A DNA stretch of 64,000 nucleotides. It comes from COE1 sp949066965. GTDB lineage: Bacteria; Bacillota; Clostridia; Lachnospirales; Lachnospiraceae. Below, piece by piece: positions 25,633 through 33,680 of this stretch. Position numbers and translations under genes: made by a program. Positions within the stretch are counted from its first letter, which is position 1; every line of letters starts with the position of its first letter. Below the pieces are notes generated by a model. It ran no database searches and was not told the origin of the DNA. It was given only the letters and a program-made list of their open reading frames with translations. The stretch is from contig CARTDA010000017.1 of NCBI GenBank assembly GCA_949066965.1, positions 7,719 to 71,718 on the forward strand, read 5' to 3'.

Positions 25633-27952
25633 ACATTTCCGAATAAAACTTATATGTATTCATTATCTCATCCGGCACCTCCGGCGTAACCTTCTGCAGT
25701 GTCTTTATTTTCAGCTCAAACTCCTGTTTCTTCTTCTGGGCATTCCGGAAGCTGCGCGCCTGTGCCAGTTCATATGGTCTCTGCACATTCAGTTTCATTC
25801 TAAGCTCTTTTGCAAACGGACAATACGTCGCAAGAATCTCCCTTGCCACCTTGTTCATCTTCATGGAACCGTTCGCCTCATTCTTAACCCAGGCTTCATA
25901 ATCAATCAGGAAAGTCTCCCTTGAGTTATTCCTTGACTTCTGAATCTGAAGTTTAACCTTGTCGCGCGCTTCTTCCGACAAATCCCTGTTTTTCCTGTAA
26001 AACTGGATATAATCCATATATTCCGAAGTCAGGGACTTCACTTTTACATCGTTCCATGCCATACCCTGTATACAGCGGCAGAGTTCCCAGCGGAAACGCC
26101 CGAACAGCTTCACCATCATGTCATCTATGTTGGAGTTTGTCATAATCGGAAAACAGAAGCGACCTGGTGTTCCCTTGTTTTTGCCGCCAATTTCCTGCCA
26201 CATGGACGCATTGGTTCCAAACAGCGGAAACAAAATCACATCCGGATATACATTTCGCATGACTGTCTCATTGATAATCTTCAATTCCGTGTTGGAGTAA
26301 ATAACCTCCCTGTAAAATACAGAGTAATCAATCTGCGTTAGTTTCTGCACGCTCTCGTTAATTTTCTTTTTGGTCACCAGTATTTTATCCAGATATCCAA
26401 AAATTGCTTCCTTATACAAAATCGGCATATAGGAGGATGGCTGACCATAAAGAGTACGTGTATTACTCATCTGCATGTTCATAACCTCATACTCTACGCG
26501 CTTATCCATATTCTGAAGCAATGCCTTTTGTTCTTTCTCGGTAATCTCACCCTGTTTTTTGAGCGACCGGAGATTCTCCACATAATCCTCGTCAAACTCA
26601 CTCTTTGACGGGTCACGCTTGCCTGCATGTATCATGTCAAGCCACTCCATCATTGTAACGACCTTGCATGGCCCCTCATTTTTATCCGGCTCGATGCTGC
26701 ACAAAAACCTTAAATGCTCCTCGTCAAGCAGCCGCTCGTCAAGCATTCCGTAATTCATAAAAAGCTCCACCGCTTTGGGCGGATGCATCAGCCCCTCTTT
26801 TATCTTGCGGTAACATGACAAATACAGTTTGAATACCAGCGAGGCAATTGTCTTCTTCGCTTTCTTGACATCATCCTCCACCGACATCCTGTCAGGTATT
26901 TCCACCAGATGGTTCACATTCTTTCTGAGTGTTTCATTGTCCTCATCGCTGAGCGTTGCGAACTTGAGAATCTGCTCCATCGATCCTTTCAGGGAGGCAA
27001 CATCCCGCTTAATGTCCTCCTCCTTCTCTTCCTGGGACTTCTGCTCCTCAACAGGCGCCTCACCGGAATTCAATGCATCTATCCTAGTCTTTAGATGTGC
27101 TGCGTCAAAGTCAAACACGCTCTCTGCCTGATTCTTAACTTCCTTGTACTGGAATGCCATTTCTTCCACTATGCCATTCAGCAGCACAATCAATTCATTC
27201 GGAATGTCATCCTTCTCCTTTATCTCCTGCGCAGTATCACAGATACAGTCAAACAGGCTGTTTCTCGGACGCAGGCAGACCACTTCTATCAGGTTTTTGA
27301 TATACTCTGTCACCTCTGCACAGTCTTCAAGAAGTGCCGATGAGAGCTCAATAATCTCATTCACCTGAAAGTTTGCCATCTCCTCGCGGTATGAAAAATA
27401 TACCTTGTTGGCACTCAGCGGAATTTTTGCCGCCTCCTCATAATATGCAATCCTGTACTCGTTGATGTCCTGCGTATCCTCATATGGCTGAAGCTCCTCG
27501 AGTTCTTCAATCCCAATCGCCGGAACTTCAAATGTCTTGCAAATATTTTTATACTCCGTATAACTGCCCTGCACAAATGAGCACAAACGCTCTGCACGTT
27601 CAATCAGGCTTGATTTCAATCTGTAAATCTCAACTGCAATTCTGAACTGTGAGGAAACCATAATCGCACGGTAGTCCGCATTTTTCGAGACGATATTTCT
27701 AATCGTCTGTTCCCCCTGTGTCGGAAGCGCATATATTACAGAATCATCCAGCGCAGTGTAAGTCGCATGATATGTCTGATTACTATATCCGTTCAGTGCA
27801 AGATAAGTTCCCTGAGACCGTATCATCTTTACATACTCACCCTGCACGACCACCTTACCGGAAAGAATAATTCCTATCTGGGTTATTTCCTCACCCTTCC
27901 CAAAAATAACTTCACCTTTCTTTACAACGTTTTTTCCGCTGACCTTTAACAT
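25631..27952 (-). CDS. unrecognised large protein with cyclic-nucleotide-binding-like N-terminus
   Basis: The 773-residue product is predicted cytoplasmic, with no signal peptide or membrane helix. Residues about 1-110 resemble a cyclic-nucleotide-binding (CAP_ED) beta roll (VVKKGEVIFGKGEEITQIGI, then ILSGKVVVQGEYV), but the phosphate-binding FGE..RAA motif is not obvious, so ligand binding is uncertain. The rest is helical and charged: an acidic Glu/Lys stretch (about 300-330, EEQKSQEEKEEDI) and a conserved-looking core (about 570-640) with LFPLFGTNASMWQEIGG and GRFRWELCRC. No DNA-binding domain is recognised. It stands alone between the MITE and the bidirectional terminator. Confidence 0.8.
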   Translation of the reverse strand: MLKVSGKNVVKKGEVIFGKGEEITQIGIILSGKVVVQGEYVKMIRSQGTYLALNGYSNQTYHATYTALDDSVIYALPTQGEQTIRNIVSKNADYRAIMVSSQFRIAVEIYRLKSSLIERAERLCSFVQGSYTEYKNICKTFEVPAIGIEELEELQPYEDTQDINEYRIAYYEEAAKIPLSANKVYFSYREEMANFQVNEIIELSSALLEDCAEVTEYIKNLIEVVCLRPRNSLFDCICDTAQEIKEKDDIPNELIVLLNGIVEEMAFQYKEVKNQAESVFDFDAAHLKTRIDALNSGEAPVEEQKSQEEKEEDIKRDVASLKGSMEQILKFATLSDEDNETLRKNVNHLVEIPDRMSVEDDVKKAKKTIASLVFKLYLSCYRKIKEGLMHPPKAVELFMNYGMLDERLLDEEHLRFLCSIEPDKNEGPCKVVTMMEWLDMIHAGKRDPSKSEFDEDYVENLRSLKKQGEITEKEQKALLQNMDKRVEYEVMNMQMSNTRTLYGQPSSYMPILYKEAIFGYLDKILVTKKKINESVQKLTQIDYSVFYREVIYSNTELKIINETVMRNVYPDVILFPLFGTNASMWQEIGGKNKGTPGRFCFPIMTNSNIDDMMVKLFGRFRWELCRCIQGMAWNDVKVKSLTSEYMDYIQFYRKNRDLSEEARDKVKLQIQKSRNNSRETFLIDYEAWVKNEANGSMKMNKVAREILATYCPFAKELRMKLNVQRPYELAQARSFRNAQKKKQEFELKIKTLQKVTPEVPDEIMNTYKFYSEM

Positions 27953-27985
27953 CTGTCTCCCTCCATTCGGCTATACTCATAAGTT

Positions 27986-28122
27986 TTAACAGTTCAGCCT
28001 TCTGCTTCCTGTAAAAAGCATCAAGCCATGCAAAACCATTTCGCGGTGTCTTGATGCATCTCTGCCACTACGCTGTTTCACGGACTTTGCAGCAATTGCA
28101 AAGTCCTGAGCTGAACTGTTAC
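27986..28122. mobile_element. 137-bp MITE-like element with 8-bp target duplication
   Basis: Ends are TTAACAGTTCAGC (27986-27998) and GCTGAACTGTTAC (28110-28122), inverted repeats matching at 12 of 13 bases. The 8-mer CATAAGTT lies immediately outside both ends (27978-27985 and 28123-28130). Inside are a GCATCAAG/CTTGATGC stem (28018-28058 area) and a 10-bp stem GGACTTTGCA/TGCAAAGTCC (28082-28106). No coding capacity for a transposase, so any movement would need a partner element. It supplies the stop codon of the phosphopantetheinyl transferase gene. Confidence 0.75.
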
Positions 28123-28787
28123 CATAAGTTAACTATTTTCAGTTTATCAGAAAAATTTCCCATCCTGCTGCACACACAGGTCATATATCCCTCGAGCTCA
28201 TTATACAGCCTTATATGAACCATTTGCCTCTCCTTTACATCATACACATGACTATAATCCTGTGCAGTTACATAACTGCTTATTCCAGCCCCGATTCCTC
28301 GTCCGTTCCATTTCACGACACTTTCCTTTGCCGTCCATATGCTGTAAAACTCCCTCGTCCGTCTATCTGAATCATTCTCCTTAATCGCAAGAAGCCTGTC
28401 ATATTCGTCTGCATGATAAAATCTTTTCGCCAGCTGCATTTTCCAGCTTTTCATTTCCTGAATATCCGCTCCTATCGGCATTATATCCACTGCACATACT
28501 GTCCATTCCCCCGAATGGGACAGTGAGTACTGGAAATCATCATATCCCTTCATATAAGGTTTCCCATATACTCCTTTTTCTATCTGAACCTGCTGCCAAT
28601 CTTTTATGCCATATCCCGCTTCCAGAAATGCGTACCGGAGCAGCAGCCCCGCGCAGATACTTCTCTCCTTCTCCTTTTTGTTTCTGAGCGACAGCACTGT
28701 CGCCTGTCTGTCCCGATCCAGGAGCGTCCATAGCATCTCTCGCTCCTGCGCATGTATCTCATTAGCCTTTGCCGCATATAACTTCAA
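28119..28787 (-). CDS. 4'-phosphopantetheinyl transferase, Sfp type
   Basis: Transfers phosphopantetheine from CoA to a carrier protein serine. The 222-residue product is Sfp-length and has GKPYM, FQYSLSHSG, IGADIQ with the Mg-binding Asp, and FYSIWTAKESVVKWNGRG, the WTxKES motif. Start is TTG at 28787, with only a weak ribosome site. The stop codon is inside the MITE-like element: the last Trp codon and TAA come from the insertion, and the flanking duplicate shows that TGA would have ended the protein one codon earlier. No carrier protein gene is near, so the substrate is unknown. Confidence 0.88.
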   Translation of the reverse strand: MKLYAAKANEIHAQEREMLWTLLDRDRQATVLSLRNKKEKERSICAGLLLRYAFLEAGYGIKDWQQVQIEKGVYGKPYMKGYDDFQYSLSHSGEWTVCAVDIMPIGADIQEMKSWKMQLAKRFYHADEYDRLLAIKENDSDRRTREFYSIWTAKESVVKWNGRGIGAGISSYVTAQDYSHVYDVKERQMVHIRLYNELEGYMTCVCSRMGNFSDKLKIVNLW

Positions 28788-28880
28788 TTTTTCGCACCAG
28801 CTTCCGTCTGCCCGCTTCGACGGACAATCAAATGTCCAACCTCGATTCCTGTCTCATTATATTTCATGCTACTTTCAACA

Positions 28881-28908
28881 CTACCCCGGCATTTTGCTGC
28901 CGGGGTAG
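28881..28908 (-). terminator. terminator after the chemoreceptor gene
   Basis: An 11-bp GC-rich stem, CTACCCCGGCA (28881-28891) with TGCCGGGGTAG (28898-28908), 6-base loop. On the minus strand it is followed by TGTTGAAAG, with few T, so termination efficiency is uncertain. Confidence 0.55.
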
Positions 28909-28929
28909 TAGATAACATATATTTTATCT

Positions 28930-30711
28930 TTAATATTTTCCAAAGTCTGAATCAAGCGAAATGATGCTCTCATTGTCAACATAATCACTCTCAGCGCTGG
29001 ACGAAATATCATCATAATCAGACTTTACATTTCTTCCGGCAAGAAGTTTGTATTTGCCGACCGCATTCTGAAGCTGTCCTGCAAGACTTGAAAGCTCCGC
29101 ACTTGCAGCCGCACACTCTTCAGATGTCGCAGAGTTCGTCTGAACGACATCCGCTATCTGTGTAATACCTGCATTTACCTGTCCTACAGAGCTTGCCTGA
29201 TTTACGGAAGCCTCTGCGATATTGCTTACAATAGAAGCAATGTTCTCAACTGATAACAGGATTTCCTCAAGTGCTGCCGCAGTCTCTACAGCAAGCTTAG
29301 AACCAACTTCCACTTTCTTGATGGAATCCTCAATCATCACTGCAGAATCTTTAGCCGCCTCAGCCGACTTGTTTGCGAGACTTCTGACTTCATCTGCAAC
29401 CACTGCAAATCCCTTGCCATGCACACCTGCCCTTGCAGCCTCTACAGAAGCATTCAATGCAAGGATATTTGTCTGGAATGAGATATCATCGATTACCTTC
29501 ATAATCTTTGAAATATTTTCAGAAGACTCATTGATGTCCTGCATAGCAGCAATCATCTGTTTCATCTGCTCATTACCACGAATTGCCCCATCCTTTGTAT
29601 TCTGTACCAGCTCGTTTGCCCTGTTTGCATCATCTGCATTCACCTTCGCACCGTTCGCTATCTCTTCAATAGAAACCGTAATCTCCTCAATGGCGCTTGC
29701 CTGCTGTGTTGTACCCTGTGCCAAAGAATTACTTGCGCTTGCAACTTCGTTTGCACCTGATGTCATTCTCGCTGCTGCGTCGCGAATTGTAGACAGGTTC
29801 CTGTTGTTGTCGCGAAGCATCTTCACAATCGCTGTTCCAAGTGCATCATCCTCGCTTGCTTTCTTATAAGTCGCTGTCAGGTCACCTTCCGCAACCTGCT
29901 CTGTAATATGAACCTGTTCCCCTATCGTCTTTATCATCAGCTTGAAATCATCCGTCAAATCACCAAATTCATCATTTGATGTACGCTCAATATGTACATT
30001 GATGTCTCCACGTGCCATCTTCCTTGCAACGTTTGAAAGTGTGGTCAGCGGATACTGAATCTTTTTCTTTGTAACTACTGTCGCAAAGAAAATGCAGACA
30101 ACATAAATAACAACTGCCATTCCGACAATAAACGTCTGCCTGATGGATATGTAGTTATTGATGGTCTCCCTTTCCTTTGATGCACAAATCATTCCGACAA
30201 TCTGGTTGGAGCTGTCTGTCACCGGAACATAAAAGCCATAATAAAGCTCCCCGTTAATCTCAAAATCATTTCTGGAATACTCGTTTCCGGCATTCAGAAC
30301 TTGTGCTGCCACCTTCGGATCTGCCTTCGTGCCCACAATCGGGTTGCCCTGTGCATCCTTAATTGTTGTCGCACGCCTGACATCTCCAAAAAACAAAGTA
30401 ATCTCGCCGTTGTTTGCGGTTGCGTAATTATCAACCAGTGTCCCCATCTGCTGGGAAAGGTTTACCTCACCCTTATACAGGTCATCTCCCTGCATGGAAT
30501 AGTCTCCTGACGACACACCGTCAAGAGCAAGCATGGTTCCTCTCGCCAATGCTTCCAATGTCTTAAATGTCTCTGACTCCATCCCCTGCCTGAGTGTCAT
30601 TGTAGAAACTGTCACAATAACAATACATGCCAACATCATCGGCAGTGATACCAGTGAAATCACCAGCCACTTAATACTAAATCTGCGCCCTAATTTGTTT
30701 TGTTCATTCAT
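28930..30711 (-). CDS. methyl-accepting chemotaxis protein
   Basis: Membrane receptor that controls CheA. The 593-residue product has an N-terminal helix (about 12-37), an extracytoplasmic Cache-type sensor (about 40-185), a second membrane helix (about 190-212), a HAMP segment and a long methyl-accepting coiled coil. The signalling tip has DDISFQTNILALNASVEAA and GKGFAVVADEVRSLA. The ATG at 30711, behind AAAGGATG, is chosen; the frame to 30768 includes unlikely residues. No pentapeptide tether is seen at the C-terminus. No other chemotaxis genes are in the window. Confidence 0.93.
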   Translation of the reverse strand: MNEQNKLGRRFSIKWLVISLVSLPMMLACIVIVTVSTMTLRQGMESETFKTLEALARGTMLALDGVSSGDYSMQGDDLYKGEVNLSQQMGTLVDNYATANNGEITLFFGDVRRATTIKDAQGNPIVGTKADPKVAAQVLNAGNEYSRNDFEINGELYYGFYVPVTDSSNQIVGMICASKERETINNYISIRQTFIVGMAVVIYVVCIFFATVVTKKKIQYPLTTLSNVARKMARGDINVHIERTSNDEFGDLTDDFKLMIKTIGEQVHITEQVAEGDLTATYKKASEDDALGTAIVKMLRDNNRNLSTIRDAAARMTSGANEVASASNSLAQGTTQQASAIEEITVSIEEIANGAKVNADDANRANELVQNTKDGAIRGNEQMKQMIAAMQDINESSENISKIMKVIDDISFQTNILALNASVEAARAGVHGKGFAVVADEVRSLANKSAEAAKDSAVMIEDSIKKVEVGSKLAVETAAALEEILLSVENIASIVSNIAEASVNQASSVGQVNAGITQIADVVQTNSATSEECAAASAELSSLAGQLQNAVGKYKLLAGRNVKSDYDDISSSAESDYVDNESIISLDSDFGKY

Positions 30712-30801
30712 AAGTAACATCCTTTCACACAATATACTATAAAAACATATTTTAAGGCTATCATTCACAATTATCCTGATAACCTTAATTCCTTAATTTC
30801 T

Positions 30802-30830
30802 ATTTTAAATTGTTTCTACGATTAAGTCAA
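30802..30830 (-). promoter_or_regulatory. promoter of the chemoreceptor gene
   Basis: On the minus strand TTGACT (30825-30830) and TAAAAT (30802-30807) with a 17-base spacer, about 90 bases before the start codon. It is sigma-A-like; no flagellar-sigma (GCCGATAA-type) site was seen. Confidence 0.65.
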
Positions 30831-30884
30831 TAGTATATATTGTCTGTCACTTAATTTTTTTCAGTATTTTTTTAATATCCACTC

Positions 30885-31667
30885 TCAGAACGCCAGATAC
30901 TTTTTCATAGTACGCAGGGCATTCTTCTCAAGTCTTGACACCTGCGCCTGGGAAATACCAATATACTCCGCCACTTCCATCTGTGTCTTCCCCTCAAAAA
31001 AGCGCAGGCGGATAATTTCATTCTCCCTCTCGTCCAGTTTTTTCATCGCCTCGCTCAGGGATATATTTTCAACCCAGTTGTCCTCCTTGCATTTTTTATC
31101 GCTTATCTGATCCATCACATAGAGCGTGTCTCCGCCTTCCGTATAGACAGGTTCATACAGACTCATCGGATTTTGTATTGCATCCAGCGCATACACAATA
31201 TCTTCCTTTGGTATGCCGATTTCCTCTGATATCTCCATGATAGTCGGCTCCCGCAGATTCTTTTTGGTAAGGTTTTCCTTTGCATAGATTGCCTTGTAAG
31301 CAGTGTCCTTCAGGGAACGGCTCACCCTTATCGGATTGCTCGAATCGCGCAGGAACCGCCGGATTTCACCGATAATCATCGGAACCGCATAGGTGGAAAA
31401 TTTTACATCCAGACTGGAATCAAAGTTATCTATCGCCTTAATCAGACCAATGCACCCTATCTGAAACAGGTCGTCAACATTTTCATTGGACTGCGAAAAT
31501 CTTTTTATCACGCTCAGTACCAGCCTTAAGTTCCCCCTGATATATTCCTCCCTTGCCGTTAAATCCCCCTGCTCTATCCTGGCAAAAAGTGCCTGCTTCT
31601 CCTCATTTTTCAAAACGGGAAGCTTTGACGTATTTACACCACATATCTCAACTTTTCCAAGTGCCAT
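30885..31667 (-). CDS. sigG: forespore sporulation sigma factor SigG
   Basis: RNA polymerase sigma factor for late forespore genes. The 260-residue product starts with the SigG signature KVEICGVNTSKLPVL, then region 2 (NVDDLFQIGCIGLIKAIDNFD, LDVKFSTYAVPMIIGEI), region 3 and region 4 with QMEVAEYIGISQAQVSRLE. ATG at 31667 has AGGAGG upstream. It follows sigE by about 95 bases, the Firmicutes order spoIIGA-sigE-sigG. Activity is normally delayed to the engulfed forespore. Confidence 0.96.
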   Translation of the reverse strand: MALGKVEICGVNTSKLPVLKNEEKQALFARIEQGDLTAREEYIRGNLRLVLSVIKRFSQSNENVDDLFQIGCIGLIKAIDNFDSSLDVKFSTYAVPMIIGEIRRFLRDSSNPIRVSRSLKDTAYKAIYAKENLTKKNLREPTIMEISEEIGIPKEDIVYALDAIQNPMSLYEPVYTEGGDTLYVMDQISDKKCKEDNWVENISLSEAMKKLDERENEIIRLRFFEGKTQMEVAEYIGISQAQVSRLEKNALRTMKKYLAF

Positions 31668-31762
31668 ATTCTAATCCTCCTATATCTCTATGCCCATTAG
31701 GCAGTCATTGCCCGCAGGACATATGTAAAGAGGTGTAAATACGTTTTCGCCGCCAGTCCGGA

Positions 31763-32491
31763 CTAGCTTACCATTTCTTTTTTCAGGCGCTTCATAATCT
31801 TCTTTTCCAGCCGTGATATATAGGACTGTGAAATTCCAAGATAATCAGCCACTTCCTTCTGTGTCATTTCCATGTCATCGGGATTGTTGAGCCCGAACCG
31901 CAGCATAATAATGGTCCGCTCACGCTCACCCAACTTCGATATTGCATGCTTAAGCTGGCTCCGCTCCACCTCGGTCTCAAGGTCCTTGTAAATCACGTCC
32001 TCGTCCGTCCCGAGAATATCCGACAGAAGCAGCTCGTTTCCGTCCCAGTCCACATTCAGCGGTTCATCAATGGAAACCTCAAGCCTTGTCTTATTGTTTC
32101 TTCTTAAGTACATCAGAATTTCATTTTCTATGCACCTTGACGCATAGGTGGCAAGCTTGATGTTCTTGCTGCGGTTAAATGTATTGATAGCCTTTATCAG
32201 CCCTATCGTTCCTATGGAAATCAAATCTTCCACGCCCACCCCGGTGTTATCGAACTTTTTTGCAATATATACGACAAGCCGCAAATTGTGTTCTATCAGG
32301 AGCGCCCTCGCCTCGTTTGCATACTCTGTCTCAAGCCCGTTAATTGCCCTGTTTTCTTCCTCACCCTCCAGCGGCGGCGGCAGGACTTCCGAACCGCCAA
32401 TATAATGAATCTCATTTCCGGCAGTGGCTTTGCTGCTGTTTTTGCCCAAACACAGCCTCATTTTACCTGGTAAGTACAACTTGATTAGCAT
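31763..32491 (-). CDS. sigE: mother-cell sporulation sigma factor, pro-SigE
   Basis: Early mother-cell sigma factor made as an inactive precursor. The 242-residue product has a pro-region (about 1-30) rich in basic and hydrophobic residues and the cleavage area IHYIGGSEVLPPPLEGEEE. Region 2 (GVGVEDLISIGTIGLIKAIN), and region 4 (EVADYLGISQSYISRLEKKI) follow. The processing protease SpoIIGA is encoded just upstream. ATG at 32491 has GGAGG upstream. The spoIIGA-sigE spacer is unusually long (202 bases) because of repeats. Confidence 0.96.
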   Translation of the reverse strand: MLIKLYLPGKMRLCLGKNSSKATAGNEIHYIGGSEVLPPPLEGEEENRAINGLETEYANEARALLIEHNLRLVVYIAKKFDNTGVGVEDLISIGTIGLIKAINTFNRSKNIKLATYASRCIENEILMYLRRNNKTRLEVSIDEPLNVDWDGNELLLSDILGTDEDVIYKDLETEVERSQLKHAISKLGERERTIIMLRFGLNNPDDMEMTQKEVADYLGISQSYISRLEKKIMKRLKKEMVS

Positions 32492-32503
32492 AATAATCCT
32501 CCA

Positions 32504-32587
32504 TTCTTGTCAAAATCTGCGAATTTGGGCGTAAGCACAAATTTGCCCTGTGAAAAATTCATTTTTCACAGTATTACTCCTCCATTC
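32504..32587. repeat. duplicated CCTCCATTC segment with hairpin upstream of sigE
   Basis: CCTCCATTC at about 32507-32513 and again near 32579-32587 flank about 70 bases holding a hairpin, CTGTGAAAAAT (32548-32558) with ATTTTTCACAG (32561-32571). On the minus strand each copy contains GGAGG, the ribosome site of sigE, so the sequence between may be an insertion with a short duplication. Confidence 0.4.
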
Positions 32588-32593
32588 CTTTTA

Positions 32594-32684
32594 ATTGAGC
32601 AGGGAAAAGCCTTTCCCCTACTCGCGCGCCGGGCACCCATCAGTCTTAGCTGACATATTTCCTTTGGGTGCCCGTGTGCATAAA
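32594..32684 (+). repeat. structured dispersed repeat, copy C
   Basis: Hairpin 1 pairs GAGCAGGG (32597-32604) with CCCCTACTC (32615-32623). After GCGCGCC comes hairpin 2: GGGCACCCA (32631-32639) with TGGGTGCCC (32665-32673), 9 perfect pairs around an inner AGTCTTAGCTGACATATTTCC. It ends GTGTGCATAAAA, 9 bases from the spoIIGA stop. It lies in the spoIIGA-sigE spacer. Confidence 0.75.
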
Positions 32685-32693
32685 AGACGTCCT

Positions 32694-33500
32694 TCATGCC
32701 GATATCAGCTTATGGTTCAATATCATCTGGAACGTCCCGTCCCTCGAAAGCTTTCCCTTATATAAAGCCACAACTGCCTCCTTTTTCACTACCTCCCCCT
32801 CTTCCTGCTGTATCATCATCCGCTCCACGACAATGCCTTCCAGGACTCCGTGTTCGTTTCCGACACTCTGGTAGGGAATTATCCTGAATTTTTGCGGATA
32901 CTTAGTCATCCACTGCCTGATTTCGTCTGTCTCCTCCATCACCGATACCGGCTTTCCCGACACCGGGTCGTGCAATAAGTTTCCCGTGTCAAACAGTGCC
33001 CTGATCGCGATATCCTCACCATTTTCCGTCAATGTCACATCAAAAATCCGTTTCCGGTTTGCCATATTGCGATACATCACCAGAAATGCAACAATGCCTG
33101 CGATTGCCACCGTGACAATAAACCAGACATAGCGCACCCCGACAAGCCTTACAAGGCATTCCATCAGTTTTCCGTAGGCAGACATCATACCATGCAGGTA
33201 AATGATTCCCACGGCGGGACGCCAAAAGGGAATCTTATTGCGGGATGCCGGATGGCAGATGCATATCAGGACCATCACTGCATCAAGCACAAGCACACTG
33301 AGTACATATGACACACCAAACCGGATTCCTGACACCAGTATCAGCACCGCACCGGCGCCCCCGGCAAATGATGCCACAGCCACCCGCTTCCACCGTATTC
33401 TCTCCTTCAAAAGCAGCAAAACCAGAATGAGCAGAAGCATATCCGTCATCACATTCTGTATAAAATAAATGTCAATATATACCTCATAAATCCGTATCAC
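32694..33500 (-). CDS. spoIIGA: sporulation sigma-E processing peptidase SpoIIGA
   Basis: Membrane aspartic protease that cleaves pro-SigE at the septum. The 268-residue product has about five N-terminal helices (to about 145) and a cytoplasmic protease domain with the active-site motif ALFDTGNLLHDP. The start is unclear: GTG at 33500 overlaps GGAGG; no ATG is available in frame nearby. An ATT at 33491 sits 8 bases after GGAGG and matches the family start (YEVYIDIYFIQN). A non-standard start would lower expression. Confidence 0.92.
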   Translation of the reverse strand: MIRIYEVYIDIYFIQNVMTDMLLLILVLLLLKERIRWKRVAVASFAGGAGAVLILVSGIRFGVSYVLSVLVLDAVMVLICICHPASRNKIPFWRPAVGIIYLHGMMSAYGKLMECLVRLVGVRYVWFIVTVAIAGIVAFLVMYRNMANRKRIFDVTLTENGEDIAIRALFDTGNLLHDPVSGKPVSVMEETDEIRQWMTKYPQKFRIIPYQSVGNEHGVLEGIVVERMMIQQEEGEVVKKEAVVALYKGKLSRDGTFQMILNHKLISA

Positions 33501-33579
33501 CTCCGTTTCGGCAGGCTATATCAGTCCGGTAATCATTATTCAAATCACTGTTCGCTGATTTCCTTATGCGCCTATGGGC

Positions 33580-33612
33580 ATTATAACAAAACAGTCCCAT
33601 GCTTTTTGTCAA
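33580..33612 (-). promoter_or_regulatory. possible Spo0A-controlled promoter of spoIIGA
   Basis: On the minus strand TTGACA (33605-33611 area, in the ftsZ terminator loop) is followed 21 bases later by TATAAT (33580-33585). The wide gap resembles the 22-bp spacer known for the B. subtilis spoIIG promoter. The plus strand here reads TTTGTCAAA (33604-33612), one base from the Spo0A box TTTGTCGAA. The -10 is about 80 bases before the spoIIGA start. The overlap with a terminator makes this tentative. Confidence 0.4.
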
Positions 33613-33628
33613 AGCATGGGACTGTTTT
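33588..33628 (-). terminator. ftsZ terminator
   Basis: An 18-bp perfect stem (AAAACAGTCCCATGCTTT, 33588-33605, with its complement at 33611-33628) and a 5-base loop. On the minus strand it ends in CTGTTTTGTT. It lies about 50 bases after the ftsZ stop. Confidence 0.85.
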
Positions 33629-33680
33629 ATGTTTATTTTTCGACTTTATTCTTATTTGGTATGTTCCTTTCAGGCACTTT

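Noticed and set aside
30769..30884. Flagellar sigma factor promoter for the chemoreceptor
   Set aside because: No TAAA/GCCGATAA-type pair; a consensus sigma-A promoter explains the gene.
32594..32684. Small ORFs inside the repeat on the minus strand (AAAGGAAAT followed by ATG)
   Set aside because: Each copy has a ribosome-site-like motif and ATG, but the encoded peptides differ in frame, length and sequence between copies; the shared letters fit RNA structure better.
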